Below the pieces are notes generated by a model that was given only the letters and a program-made list of their open reading frames with translations, was not told the DNA's origin and ran no database searches. Source: Hofstenia miamia (Eukaryota > Xenacoelomorpha > Acoela). From it: a stretch of 61,690 nt of DNA. Positions within the stretch are counted from its first letter, which is position 1. Each line of letters begins with the position of its first letter. The position numbers and the translations under genes are program-made. Positions 11,741 through 23,500 of this stretch are shown in pieces. The stretch covers positions 1,399,490-1,461,179 of the forward strand of contig SCFE01000061.1 in the NCBI GenBank assembly GCA_004352715.1, written 5' to 3'.

Positions 11741-12802
11741 AAATTCGAAAAAACTTAATGCTTAATAGTGTTATAGCAGGCCGAATATTTTAGAAGAACT
11801 GCTAAACTTTTTACTTGTTTTCAAGTTAAATTAAATTGCAACTTAATTATCAATCTAAGAAAAACATACTTAATTCGCTTGGAGATATTTTGAAAGAGCT
11901 ATAACAACTATAACGCCTATTTTTATTTTATTTTCATAGCATACGTTAGATTCCAATGACGCAATCATAACAGGTGCATAGGATGGCAATCAGACAATGG
12001 AATGGGATCGGATGGGACGATAAAATATTAATCGGATAGGATAGACGTTGCAAAGAAAATTCTCCTTCCATGAGAAGCCTGTTAATGTTAATTACTGTCA
12101 ATCGCATATATAATTTTTAACAAGGACTTCTTTCTTCATATTTTATTATGTAAAAAAATATACTAAAAATACTAGTCATCGAATGCTAAATTGAAGTGTA
12201 GTAAAGGATTTAGACAAAATACAAAATAAAATTTGCAGTTTGATGTAATTTGATAAAAAGGTATCTATTAANAAATTCGAAAACTCTTAATGTTAAATAT
12301 ATTATAGCAGGCCGAATATTTTATAAGGACTGGTAAACTTTTTACTTGTTTTCAAGTTAAATTACATTGCAATTTAATTATCAATCTAAGAAAAATACAT
12401 TTAATTCGCTTGGAGATATTTTGAAAGAGCTATAACAACTATAACGCCTATTTTTATTTTATTTTCTTAGCATACGTTAGATTCCAATGACGCAATCATA
12501 ACAGGTGCATAGGATGGCAATCAGACAATGGAATGGGATCGGATGGGACGATAAAATATTAATCGGATAGGATAGACGTTGCAAAGAAAATTCTCCTTCC
12601 ATGAGAAGCCTGTTAATGTTAATTACTGTCAATCGCATATATAATTTTTAACAAGGACTTCTTTCTTCATATTTTATTATGTAAAAAAATATACTAAAAA
12701 TACTAGTCATCGAATGCTAAATTGAAGTGTAGTAAAGGATTTAGACAAAATACAAAATAAAATTTGCAGTTTGATGTAATTTGATAAAAAGGTATCTATT
12801 AA
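11741..12802. repeat. ~530-bp direct duplication separated by one N (12272)
   Basis: 11741-12271 and 12273-12802 are direct copies. They differ mainly in the first 100 bases (ACTTAATGCTTAATAG versus CTCTTAATGTTAAATA). The left arm (1-610) matches the second copy better. Two overlapping contig ends from different alleles, joined by one N, explain this best. Confidence 0.9.
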
Positions 12803-12827
12803 AGCAAATTCAATATTAAATTAATAA

Positions 12828-13246
12828 TCCCGCCGTTAGTATATAAACAAATTCGAAATCACTGTTTTGTAACCATTTAATTAATATTTTAATTCTTCCG
12901 TTTCCTTGAAGTGAAATGAAAATATTTAAATTCTATTACTCATATTGCCCTACAAAGCTAACGTAAAAAAAACCAACTTTTGTACTTCTCTTCATTAAAC
13001 TAGTAATTTGTTACAATTTCGGATTGATGAAAATTTTACAAACAGTAATTTTTTACTTAGTAGTTGGTAGGCATGTCTTGTAATCTTTGACTTTTTATTT
13101 TTATTTCACCAGGCTCATATTAAGGACTCTCTACCTCATATAAAATTTTGGTTGATGCTAGAGTATCATGTAATTATTATTGCAATAGTTTCAAATGTAC
13201 AATTGATGTATTCATCTAAATTTCTTGGAAAAATAACGTTCTGGAT
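12828..13246. other. Unique AT-rich DNA, no supported gene
   Basis: A pyrimidine-rich run ending TTATTTCACCAG (to 13112) looks like a splice acceptor and is followed by a 45-codon open frame, but that frame runs into the MITE at 13251 and shows no motif. Confidence 0.5.
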
Positions 13247-13250
13247 TTAA

Positions 13251-13476
13251 CCCTAGAATAACCTCTCTCTGAGGCACTCACTAACTGCCTTGATAGTGAC
13301 AATTATCACTTTTAAAAAATAACTAAAAAAGAAACATATTATTTTGATGATCAAGATATTTAATATAGCAAAACTCAAAGAAAACGATTCTCAAAAGAAC
13401 AACGTGCTCAAAAATTAATTTTGTGAAGCTTCTCTCTAAAACAGTGGCAATTGTCACTAGCAAGAGAGTTCTAGGG
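13251..13476. mobile_element. piggyBac-type MITE, 226 bp
   Basis: Both ends read CCCTAGAA inward and each is flanked by TTAA (13247-13250 and 13477-13480). Sub-terminal inverted motifs follow: CTCTCT next to both ends, and GTGACAATTATCACT paired with GTGGCAATTGTCACT. TTAA target duplication and CCCTAGAA termini are the hallmark of piggyBac elements. There is no transposase frame inside, so it must have been moved in trans. Confidence 0.85.
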
Positions 13477-13862
13477 TTAATGTATTGCTGATCCATATAT
13501 AGAGAAGTTTGGAATTGATATGCATTGATTTTGAGTAAGGGATTATCAATACTAAAACATCACAAACAATAAGACTTACTTCAAGAAACTGGCAGCATAT
13601 TTGAAATTTGAGTATTTAAATCTAGTGATCCTGCATTCTTCTAACATATCTAAGATAAAAAGCTTTCAAATGATCAATAGGCCAGCATGAAATAGTACCA
13701 TCTTATTTTGTTTATTACTGAAGCATATATTTAGTAATTATAATCTGTAAAATACTCATATTTTTTGAAATTTAAGCTTTTATTCCGCGATTTTCTAAAA
13801 ATATACTTCATCAAAACAATAACATAAGGGATTCACTAAAACCAAAAATCAACCAAACACAT

Positions 13863-13933
13863 TCAAGTGGAGTTTTCCCTTTGCTGAGAGGCTCTTCTGT
13901 TTTGAATGAGTTTACCAACACCTTCTTCACTGC
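13863..13933 (-). CDS. Possible terminal coding exon, product unknown
   Basis: After a plausible acceptor (TTCATTGTTTAG) the minus strand reads two bases and then SEEGVGKLIQNRRASQQ RENST followed by TGA at 13865-13863. The stretch is visibly more GC-rich than its surroundings and its hydrophilic composition looks like a protein tail. It is only 22 residues, so chance is a real alternative, and I do not recognise it. No matching upstream exon was found. Confidence 0.25.
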
Positions 13934-15510
13934 CTAAACAATGAAGATATTAGCTGTTAAAGTGTGGAAAGTTAAAATTTAACCAATGAACAATTAGTAC
14001 ATCCCACAGCAAATTGTTAAATAAATCCCCTAAATTACAATCAAACATTTGATTTCCATCTTAGTTTACATAGAATGTAAAGGAATGAGTGTTCTACAAC
14101 TATATCTGAAATACTTGCTTCTTAAGAAATATATAATTATAAGGTACATATACACCTGAAGGTGAACAACTGAATTAAAAATTGACTAAATTTGAAACCT
14201 AACAATTATTTCATTATTTATAATGATAGTGAAAATAACCTAAAGCTAAATGGAAATTTTCAATAAACAAATTGAAAAAAAATTTTAAAGCATTAGGGAC
14301 ATGATGAATGCATTTAAGTTTTTATTAGTATTTAAATGAACAGTGGAAAACCGAAGGGGAACTGAATTACCAAAGACTTCCCACCGGAGAACACAAAGCC
14401 GTATCAGTTTACATGCATTGTTTGCACTCAACACAAAGAAGTGACCGGCCTTTATAAAGTGTGATTGGCAAAAAGCATAATAACAGTAGAGAATTAAGTA
14501 CTTTGTGAAACTTAACAACACATCATTGGCTAATTGTAGTGTTTCAGGCAATATTGTAAGTGGAATTGAAAATTAATTTCGTTAGCATATACGAACTTTT
14601 TAAATCCAATGTGGTGAATCTACAAAAACGGAAATAATTTTCTCGATAAATATATTTGTATAGAAAGATGTCACATGATTTGCAAGTTTTGTACGTAAAA
14701 TAAAATGTGTCAATTAATGTTATGCAATACTTGTAGGGTTGGAATTTGAAATGTTGAGTTAATCGAAGGAAATTCTTTAAAAGTTCTTAGCATGGTTCAA
14801 TTAATGAGGCTTTTCTCAGGAATTATAGGTGAACTGGCAGAAGACTGGGTTTGTATGATCTTAGGCTAAGCTTGAGCTGAGGCCGAGTATAAACTTCAGC
14901 CCATTTCTAATTTTATTTAAAGTCAACATATAATAAATTAATAATAAATTGTAAATGTAGTGCTGATAGAATTAAATTGCTTCCTATTTTCTCCAAGCGT
15001 TCCTATTTTAAAACCTCACTAAGCTTAAGTAATGTATTTAAAATAAATTCCACAATTACTAGACTCGATTGAATATCTTTAAAACATATTTCTCACAATA
15101 GATTCAAATTCGAGCAGATCATGTATTTTATGTATACTACATTAATATCGAAACAAGATGTTCAAACAACATGCCATGTAAGTTAAGGTAACTATTTTGG
15201 TGCTTTGAGACATTCCTAATACAGTTAAAAGACCTGTTACACCTCTACATCATCATAAAAAATTTCAATGCTATACGAATTATCCTAGAAAAACGCGATG
15301 ATCATTCTTGAACTTGAGATGATAATTTTGCATTTGTTCAAATTTTCACGCGCTTTACGTATGCGTACATTGCAATTTATTTAAAACACTTTTTAATTTT
15401 AAAACTAATCTTATCAGAAAAGATAAGATATGCTTTTATTAATCAGCTTATATTCTATGTATGAATCTTTTTAATAATTTAGGACAATTTTTTCATAAAC
15501 TCATCTTTCC

Positions 15511-15902
15511 ATAAGATACAAGATTTCTATGACTGGAAGACAAAATCACAACACATGAAATTGTCGAAGATGATCAATTGTGGTTGAATTTGATTACAGC
15601 TACCTGATTAAAATTTCTATCACTGAAATCTAGGCTTCACAATNTATAGAGCTTAGATTGATTAATCAAAAAGTTACTAATGCTGATATCCACTCGATTT
15701 GAGAACGATCCAAAACGTTAAAGTAATGCCAATCAATGGCTATACTTACTTTATTTAAAATGACTGATNATAAGATACAAGATTTCTATGACTGGAAGAC
15801 AAAATCACAACACATGAAATTGTCGAAGATGATCAATTGTGGTTGAATTTGATTACAGCTACCTGATTAAAATTTCTATCACTGAAATCTAGGCTTCACA
15901 AT
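15511..15902. repeat. 133-bp exact repeat flanking a 124-bp insert, each junction a single N
   Basis: 15511-15643 and 15770-15902 look identical. Between Ns at 15644 and 15769 lies 15645-15768, whose first ~85 bases (TATAGAGCTTAGATTG...) are a diverged copy of 17675-17760. The same A-N-B-N-A layout recurs at 45230-46079, which points to an assembly artefact rather than target-site duplication. Confidence 0.9.
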
Positions 15903-16569
15903 CCATAACATACAATCATTTTCAGAATTGTCATTTCGAGAAATCTTGAAAATAACGTTGAGAATGAGAAATGATGTGATCGACATAATTAGAAATGAAA
16001 ATTTGGAGAGGTCAAATATATTTTCTGCAATCACTATAAAATTGAACGTTGCAAAATTGTTTTTAATTGGTTTTTACTGTGCTCGCACTAGCAACTGAAT
16101 AGAAGTCTATGTCTGAAATTAAATGCACAAATGTGTGTTGAACAAAAACTTTGGACATAACGCTTTTATTGAGTAGCTATACATAGTCAGGTATTGGAAA
16201 TCAGTGATTAAAAAAAATTAGTGTTTTTCTTTAACTAATGGACTTTCTGTTTTCTCTTATAATTTATAGTTAATTGATCAATAGTAACAAGAATCTTTTT
16301 GTCTAATAGACACCCATTTATTACTGCATTTGCATATACAATCCAATGCATAAAACATCATAATAATACTTTCAACATCACATCATCAAGAATGTTCATA
16401 AAAAATTGGAATTAAACTTATAAAGTAGCGTTAACTTAAAGTTTAGGACACCTAAAAGATTCGACAAGGATTAATTAACTTTTGTGTATTGTTCAAATGA
16501 CTGACGCCTTATTGGTACGTTATACTGATTTAGCGTATGCGTGAATCAATGATAAATAATTATATTTTA

Positions 16570-16975
16570 TTAACAAAATAGCTGTGTGACACGTGCTTCG
16601 CTCGGGAAATGCATTCAAAAAAGCAGAAAATTTTAAAATTCTAAAATTCTATGCCTCCAGGATTTGAGACTGTAAACGTTTTACAACTAATAATTTAGTT
16701 TTAGCATAGAGCCAAAAATTTTATTCCAAAAAGAAGCTGTTAAACGATAAGAGAAACTACGAAATGCCACTTATATAAAGAAATGAAGTATGGGAACATT
16801 TAAGTCAATAATGAGTTCACTAATTAAAACTTTGATTAAATGTGCCTAAAACCTTCAGGAGGTCATGGGGGTTACAAAAATATATAATGGTGGTACCTAG
16901 GTCTAAAAGTTTCTGAGTTATAAGCCGACAAACACACATATTTTGCTCTTTATATAATAGATGTATTAGTTACGT
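16570..16975 (+). repeat. Possible non-autonomous retroelement-like repeat
   Basis: Opens with GTGTGACACGTGCTTCGCTC and closes with TCTGAGTTATAAGCCGAC, then AAACACACA and TTTATATAATAGATG. Invertebrate interspersed repeats often carry a 'CGTGCTTCGCTCGGG' box and a 'GAGTTATAxGCxGACA...TTATATAATAGA' tail; this is from memory. No coding frame and no target duplication were found, so class and borders are uncertain. Confidence 0.35.
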
Positions 16976-17253
16976 CATTTACAAATTTTGCCAATAACTT
17001 GAAAGCACATACAAAGGAATATAACATGAGAAATAACTTTGGGTAATTCCACAGTAAATATATTTAGATAGCCAAATCTGCATTTTATGATAATGAAATG
17101 CACACCTCATATCATAAATTGTGAATACATTAATAATGCATTCTACCTTTTTACGTTGATTCCCATTTGTTGACGTAGTATAAATTTAAATTAGAAAGAC
17201 GTTATATTTTATTTATTATCGTGATATAAACGTGTGCATATACAGTCTGCATA

Positions 17254-17273
17254 GATATATATATATATATATA
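17254..17273. repeat. (TA)n microsatellite
   Basis: Short AT dinucleotide run. Confidence 0.9.
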
Positions 17274-17455
17274 CATATACTGCACTGTACTCATTATTGT
17301 TGTATGTATAAATATATCTCAATCCCGTTCTATATCATCTTATTCCTCATGCGTCATTTGGAGTCCCAAGGCATTTCAAGTGGTAAATATGAGACTTCAT
17401 TTCATTGTGAAATGTATTAAGAAAATCAATAATATTATGTGTGTACTTTTTTCAG

Positions 17456-17612
17456 ACTTACATGTTGGAGTGGTTATCATTGCCTGAACTCACCGCGTAG
17501 ACTGGAGAGTTCAAAGCGTTTGAAATTGTTGGGCAATTTCGACTTGACTCTCTGTCTTTCTATTGCAGCTGTTTATCCGACATTTTGGAGCATAGTTATT
17601 TGGGCATCCTGA
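17456..17612 (+). CDS. Possible coding exon, product unknown
   Basis: A strong acceptor (GTGTACTTTTTTCAG) precedes a GC-richer stretch. Skipping one base, the frame is open for 51 codons: LTCWSGYHCLNSPRRLESSK at the start, AAVYPTFWSIVIWAS before TGA at 17610-17612. A second acceptor-like site (CTTTCTATTGCAG) lies inside. The hydrophobic end could be membrane-associated. No family is recognised and no paired donor is needed if this is a terminal exon. It sits next to dispersed repeats, so an old transposon is the main alternative. Confidence 0.25.
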
Positions 17613-17974
17613 TGTACACGATTAAACACGATCCAATTTCGTGTTTCAGGTTGTCGGGTCTGGTTGGATTCAGGTATAGAGCTTAGATTGATTAATCAAA
17701 AAGTTGATAATGCTTATTACCACTCGATTTGAGAACAATCCAAAACGTTAATGTAACATCCATTGAAAGAGTCTTTTAACTTATTTGAAAATTATTAATG
17801 TTATTAAGCTAATTAGACATCTTTCTAAACCTCTACATATTGCTAATAAAAGTATACCCTTCAGATAATGAATTTTAACTGCAAGGTGGGGTTTTATATA
17901 CATTACGACAGCGTCCATTATGATTATAATTTATATATAAGTTGTATAGTAAATTGTTATTATAAATTTCCGCA

Positions 17975-18105
17975 GAATTGAATTTCTGTGCTTGAATTGA
18001 AGTATTTGAAAAGATTAAATATTTCTCTTTGAAAATTTCAATTATTAATAAAATTTAAATTCTCCATACCTAATGTTCAGATACTCATAAGGCTTAAAGC
18101 AACAA
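17975..18105. repeat. Dispersed repeat copy (also at 57195-57313)
   Basis: Shares GTTGAAAAGATTA-like, TTTCTTTGAAAAT, AATTCTCC and CCTAATGTTCA blocks in the same order with 57195-57313 and its duplicate at 58362-58480. A further diverged copy appears near 27930-27985. Confidence 0.6.
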
Positions 18106-18132
18106 CAGACTTTCCTGTTTCCTTATATGTAG

Positions 18133-18270
18133 ATAGACATTTCGCGACCAAAAAATTTGTACTCGGCAAGGCTCAATGAGCCAACGTTCGCGCGCGGCTT
18201 TAATAGAAAAATGAAGGTGGAGACAATCTGCTATCTCATAATGATTTCAGATATTTTTATTACCTCATGA
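18133..18270 (+). CDS. Possible coding exon, product unknown
   Basis: The preceding pyrimidine-rich CCTGTTTCCTTATATGTAG is a fair acceptor. The frame is open for 45 codons, beginning IDISRPKNLYSARLNEPTFA and ending at TGA 18268-18270. The first 80 bases are much more GC-rich than the background and contain TTCGCGCGCGGC. The inverted pair GGCTC...GAGCC inside it could instead mark a transposon end. No family recognised. Confidence 0.22.
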   Translation: MDISRPKNLYSARLNEPTFARGFNRKMKVETICYLIMISDIFITS

Positions 18271-18717
18271 ATTTTGGTGCTTACTAAGATTTTCAACAAC
18301 CATTAAATTAGCATTTTTGTAGCACTTTTTTTTTTGAATTTAAACAAACATTTAATATGATGTAAAACTTTAGGACGTATATTTTACATTTTTAAAAATT
18401 CTACTAGGCTGCATAGGGAAACCATTAATCAATAATATTCGTTTGACAAGAATGTTTATTTCAAACGTTTGCAACACAGATTATAATGGCTAAGCACATG
18501 CGCCGAAACCGGGTTCTTGATAACATAGTACTGTAACATCCATTGTAAAAGTCTTTTCACACATTTGATAATTATTAATGGTATAGGCACATGAACACTT
18601 TCTGAAATTTTGCAAAGTGCATTACAAGTATTGCTTAAGATAATGAATAAATTTTAGTCTGCAAAGTAGTAGTTTTAATACATTTCGACAGCGTCCATTA
18701 TGATTATAAGTTATATA

Positions 18718-20550
18718 TATGTCATATTGTAAATTGTTATTACTAAGAGTCTAGTTTCTTCAAAAGTCAGGCTGGAGAATGCACAATTATGTGATTAATT
18801 GATTTATTTTTAAAGTGTCAATGAGTTAAAATTCACTTCAAATTCATTGAATTTGAATCTTGGGAGATTGAAGAAAGTTTCTGATCATCATTTGCATGCA
18901 TAGTCTAACTTAAATGAAACTTTTACAAATACTTTGAATAAAACTTGATCTAAAAGCCAAAAACAAATCCAATGTTCAGACTCAAATCAATCCTGAAAAG
19001 AAAAAATGTTCCTAAGGACAAAAACATAAAACTATGAAAAGTTAACTAAAAATGACCACTATCTGTGCACAATGATAACTAAAAGTCATTAATTTTATAT
19101 TTCAATGTATGAAATGAAACACAGTCACTAAGTGTTGAACACAGATAAAATAACTTTGATTAACTGATTCAAACTACAAAAAAAACTCGAATAATGCGAG
19201 GCTAGTCGTATACTCAGACCCAGTTGGACCAAATTTCAACTCTGGACATATAAGTGACCGCCCTTTTATAGAAAATGGAAAACCAATAATGGCTATTAAA
19301 CCAAGTGTTTGACTTAGCACTCTATTTTGGTATGTGGTCAAAGCTCTCTAATAAGGAAACCAAAAGTATAGATTTTCCACAAATATCTCAAAGACAGGAT
19401 ATAGCTTCTGCAAGTTTCAGAGAAAAAGCAATCCTGTACTTGTACAGAAATGGTAATTAAATTCCAAGAGCAAATATTCATGAATTTAAGTCTCTATGGA
19501 TAATAGTTTTCTACTAAAGCAGCAATCTAAAAAGAACCTAAGCAAGTAGAATCCAAGAAATTCAATAGTGCAAACAAGCTTTTCTTATATTTATGCCAAA
19601 GGACACATCATTTTCAAAATAAGGGTTTTTTTCANTATGTCATATTGTAAATTGTTATTACTAAGAGTCTAGTTTCTTCAAAAGTCAGGCTGGAGAATGC
19701 ACAATTATATGATTAATTGATATATTTTTAAAGTGTCAATGAGTTAAAATTCACTTCAAATTTATTGAATTTGAATCTTGGGAGATTGAAGAATGTTTCT
19801 GATCATCATTTGCATGCATAGTCTAACTTAAATGAAACTTTTACAAATACTTTGAATAAAACTTGATCTAAAAGCCAAAAACAAATCCAATGTTCAGACT
19901 CAAATCAATCCTGAAACGAAAAAATGTTCCTAAGGACAAAAACATAAAACTATGAAAAGTTAACTAAAAATGACCACTATCTGCACAATGATAACTGAAA
20001 GTCATTAATTTTATATTTCAATGTATGAAATGAAACACAGTCACTAAGTGTTGAACACAGATAAAATAACTTTGATTAACTGATTCAAACTACAAAAAAA
20101 ACTCGAATAATGCGAGGCTAGTCGTATACTCAGACCCAGTTGGACCAAATTTCAACTCTGGACATATAAGTGACCGCCCTTTTATAGAAAATGGAAAACC
20201 AATAATGGCTATTAAACCAAGTGTTTGACTTAGCACTCTATTTTGGTATGTGGTCAAAGCTCTCTAATAAGGAAACCAAAAGTATAGATTTTCCACAAAT
20301 ATCTCAAAGACAGGATATAGCTTCTGCAAGTTTCAGAGAAAAAGCAATCCTGTACTTGTACAGAAATGGTAATTAAATTCCAAGAGCAAATATTCATGAA
20401 TTTAAGTCTCTATGGATAATAGTTTTCTACTAAAGCAGCAATCTAAAAAGAACCTAAGCAAGTAGAATCCAAGAAATTCAATAGTGCAAACAAGCTTTTC
20501 TTATATTTATGCCAAAGGACACATCATTTTCAAAATAAGGGTTTTTTTCA
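18718..20550. repeat. ~916-bp direct duplication separated by one N (19635)
   Basis: 18718-19634 and 19636-20550 are near-identical. Visible differences include AATTATGTGATT versus AATTATATGATT, GAAAGTTTC versus GAATGTTTC, and a 2-base loss (CTGTGCAC versus CTGCAC). These are the kinds of differences expected between two alleles, so overlapping haplotype contigs joined by a placeholder N is the simplest reading. Confidence 0.92.
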
Positions 20551-23500
20551 TGGTAACCTGGTATTATAAATGGGACACTAAAAATATTCGTATTCAACAT
20601 TAGCAAATTCCATTCAATATAATTACAAAAAATTCAGTTAACGAAATCCTAGATTCATATGATACAATTGCAAAGAAAAATTCCTATTAATATAGTAGAT
20701 CTATTGCAGAAATATTTGTGCTTAAATTTTCAGGAAATGCAATTGCAGTAAATGTTATTACACAAATATCATATCAAATATTATAAAAAAATATGTGACA
20801 TCAATGAAAAAGTTTGGATACAATTTTATATATAATATTAAGCTCTTCTGATGTATAACATGAAAATTTATGCCAGCCAGTTCTTTAAGCTATTGCAATG
20901 ACACTAGAAATCAATAAACGACACTCTGAACTGGATTAAAGCATTTCAAGCAAAGGATTTTATCGATTTGCAGACGAGCCTTACTTATTGACTTAAGGAC
21001 GTCTGTGAGTTAAGAAGCCTTTGGTAGCGTCGCAAATAGAATTGTTTTATTCGCATTCGAGGTAGATTTAAACTCCAACTAACATTTTTTTAAATACTAG
21101 TTATAATGTGTCCTTTGAAATTTGCTGTTTGCTATCCATTGAAAAAGTAATGTTCGATTAAATATCAGACTACCCAAGGATAGCAGTACTCCTGTAAAGC
21201 GAGTTATTAAGTGTTCAATTGCAGTAAATTCTGTTATATATGACATGTCTCGAAACTCCACCTATGCTTCATTGATTTGACAATTTAATAAGAATAATTT
21301 TAAAAGTGAGCATTTATCGTATTTATCAAAATAATTTTGTTTGCCTTATCTTTCATCAAATCAGAGCACGTCAAAATTTATGAACGAAATGCAATTTGTT
21401 AAAATTATAGGCAATTTCATCTAATTATATATGCAATTCTAAATAGAAATCAAGTGGTGATAATAATTGCAACGAATGTCAAGAAACAACAATGACAAAA
21501 ATAGCGATGCTTTAAGTCAATGCCAATTCTCAACCATGTGAAACATTTTTTTCAGTTTTTTAGCAGGAAAATATTTCAAAACACTGCACAATTGCCAGTT
21601 ATTAAGATAATGGAGCTGTGTTCTCTTATACTATTGAAATACTGTTAGAATGATATTTTAGATATAAAATTCATTAAACTCACTATTTTAGCATATGTTT
21701 GTTTGGCCGCCATAATGAAGTAAGAATTTATTTTCGTAATTGAATTAGCTTAGTGTAAGCACTACACTTCTGAATAGATCAATATAGAGTGTGTTTATTC
21801 ATATGTGAACTTAGAAGCTTACTTTCTTCATAGCTTATGTGTGGGCCAGTTACATTAGATTTTGCCTCATGCTACATAAAAATTCAACCTTTTTCAAACG
21901 AAATTAAACTTTCAAAATTTGAATTTAGCTTTGATTCTTTCCAAATGATATTACGTGCGATTTATCTGCGACAGAACTCTATTTTTCAATTGCAGAAATT
22001 ATTCAAATTCTAATTTCAATCATTTTAGTAGAAAAATGAAATATGAGTTCGGTATACATCTTTGAAGTGACATACAATTAATTACAAAATACTAACAAGA
22101 TGTGCACTTAGTGGGAAATATAATATATCCCTTTCTTGCATTCCCGTTACATATGTTGATAGTATTTAGGCCTATGAATCTCCCAAATACACAAAAGTTA
22201 CCATTTCTAGTATAGTGGATGACCATCAGAGGGCACTGGGATAGTTTATGTCTAATAATCCTAAAATATGTATATTTTCCATTTTATGGTTCTGGCTTGA
22301 AATAAAAAGTTCTATGCAAGAAAGGGATATAATACAGTCTAACATTACAATGAGGCAGTTTATCATGCAAACTGTTCTGATGAAATCTATTCTATTATGT
22401 ATTTAAGATCAAATTTTGTGGATCTGTTCTGTAAAATTAGCCATACATAGACAATGTAGAAAACATATTTTCTACAAACAACCAGTTTTACATTTATGGA
22501 ACATTCAAATAATGTGAATAGTTTTTAGAGGAGTTCCCTCCAAATTACCTTAATGTTTTTGCTCAAAATTCTAGTGTTCTTGATATCAAGGTTTAATTTT
22601 TGATGAAACGTGAAAATCTTGTAAAATATTTTGGAGATTCTTAAATATATTTAAAAAGATCCCAAAAATATGTTTTCAAGATTTCACAGAATTGTAATAC
22701 AAATTCACAAGAAATTTACACAGCCATTGATAAAATGCAATGTTTGATTTAACAATATTACTAGTAGGTAACCAAAAAAAGCAGAGGGCACAATTGATAT
22801 GATTTTTTTTAATGGTATACAATAGCATAAGTAAACCAAACTAGATGAATAAAAATGGTGTATCATTTATGAAGTAACCAGCACTTTGAAATATACTTCT
22901 TAAAAACTCAATCATGTAAACAGATTAATAGTTATTTATTTAATTAGACCGAAACTCTTGAAAAATTATTTTTAATCATTATATTTGCATAATACAACTT
23001 GAGAAAAAATTTTATTGTCAAATAAACATTTTCAGATAAATTTTTTGCTTTTCAGGAAAACAAGATATTTTTAAATTTTGTAGCCATGTATATTTGCCTA
23101 TATAATGGTAAATTAAAGGCATGATTTTACATTCTTAGAACATGAAAGCTAGAAAAGCAGTCTAATGAAAGTTGTATGTGACCATCAGCAACCTTAGCAA
23201 TTTTCCTACAATGATATACTTGACCCATTCTGATGGGTAAACACAAAGTAGATTAAGCAATCCTTAATTAACATATTTATAGACATTGAAAATAAGACTT
23301 GTAATAAATGGTTTTTTGCCAAATTGGTTTTACATCTAATGGTAAGAAACAATCTAAAACTTTTCATCTTCTTACATTTTCTAATTTATCAAAATTTTTT
23401 CAATTCCTTTTTTTAAATTATAGTAGGCATTATTTACAATTGGTCTTGGGAATTTTTTTAAACAGCGTTGAAGTTCAAGCGTTTGGCTAGTTCTCAGCAA

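Larger units (their letters stand above)
8422..12827. repeat. Right arm of the inverted repeat
   Basis: Inverted copy of 1-3967. It is about 440 bases longer, mainly because of an 80-bp tandem duplication (9181-9340) and a 530-bp duplication split by the single N at 12272, partly offset by a missing ~140 bases at the single N at 10857. Divergence is low but visible throughout. Immediately beyond 12827 the sequence (TCCCGCCGTTAG) is unique. Confidence 0.95.
17750..18745. repeat. Pair of diverged ~215-bp direct repeats
   Basis: About 17750-17965 and 18530-18745 share TGTAACATCCATTG near the start, and CGACAGCGTCCATTATGATT and GTAAATTGTTATTA near the end, with substitutions and indels between. 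Divergence is much higher than at the single-N duplications, so this is an old repeat family. Confidence 0.75.

Noticed and set aside
13113-13250. Open frame after a very good acceptor (TTATTTCACCAG)
   Set aside because: It runs into a MITE boundary, has no donor signal and no recognisable content.
14285-14551. 88-codon minus-strand open frame
   Set aside because: No ATG start and no acceptor in the right place; AAGTGACCG-CC-TTTATA in it recurs near 19250, suggesting a repeat.
15511-15902. Long target-site duplication created by an insertion
   Set aside because: 133-bp duplication with single Ns on both sides of the insert fits contig overlap, not transposition.
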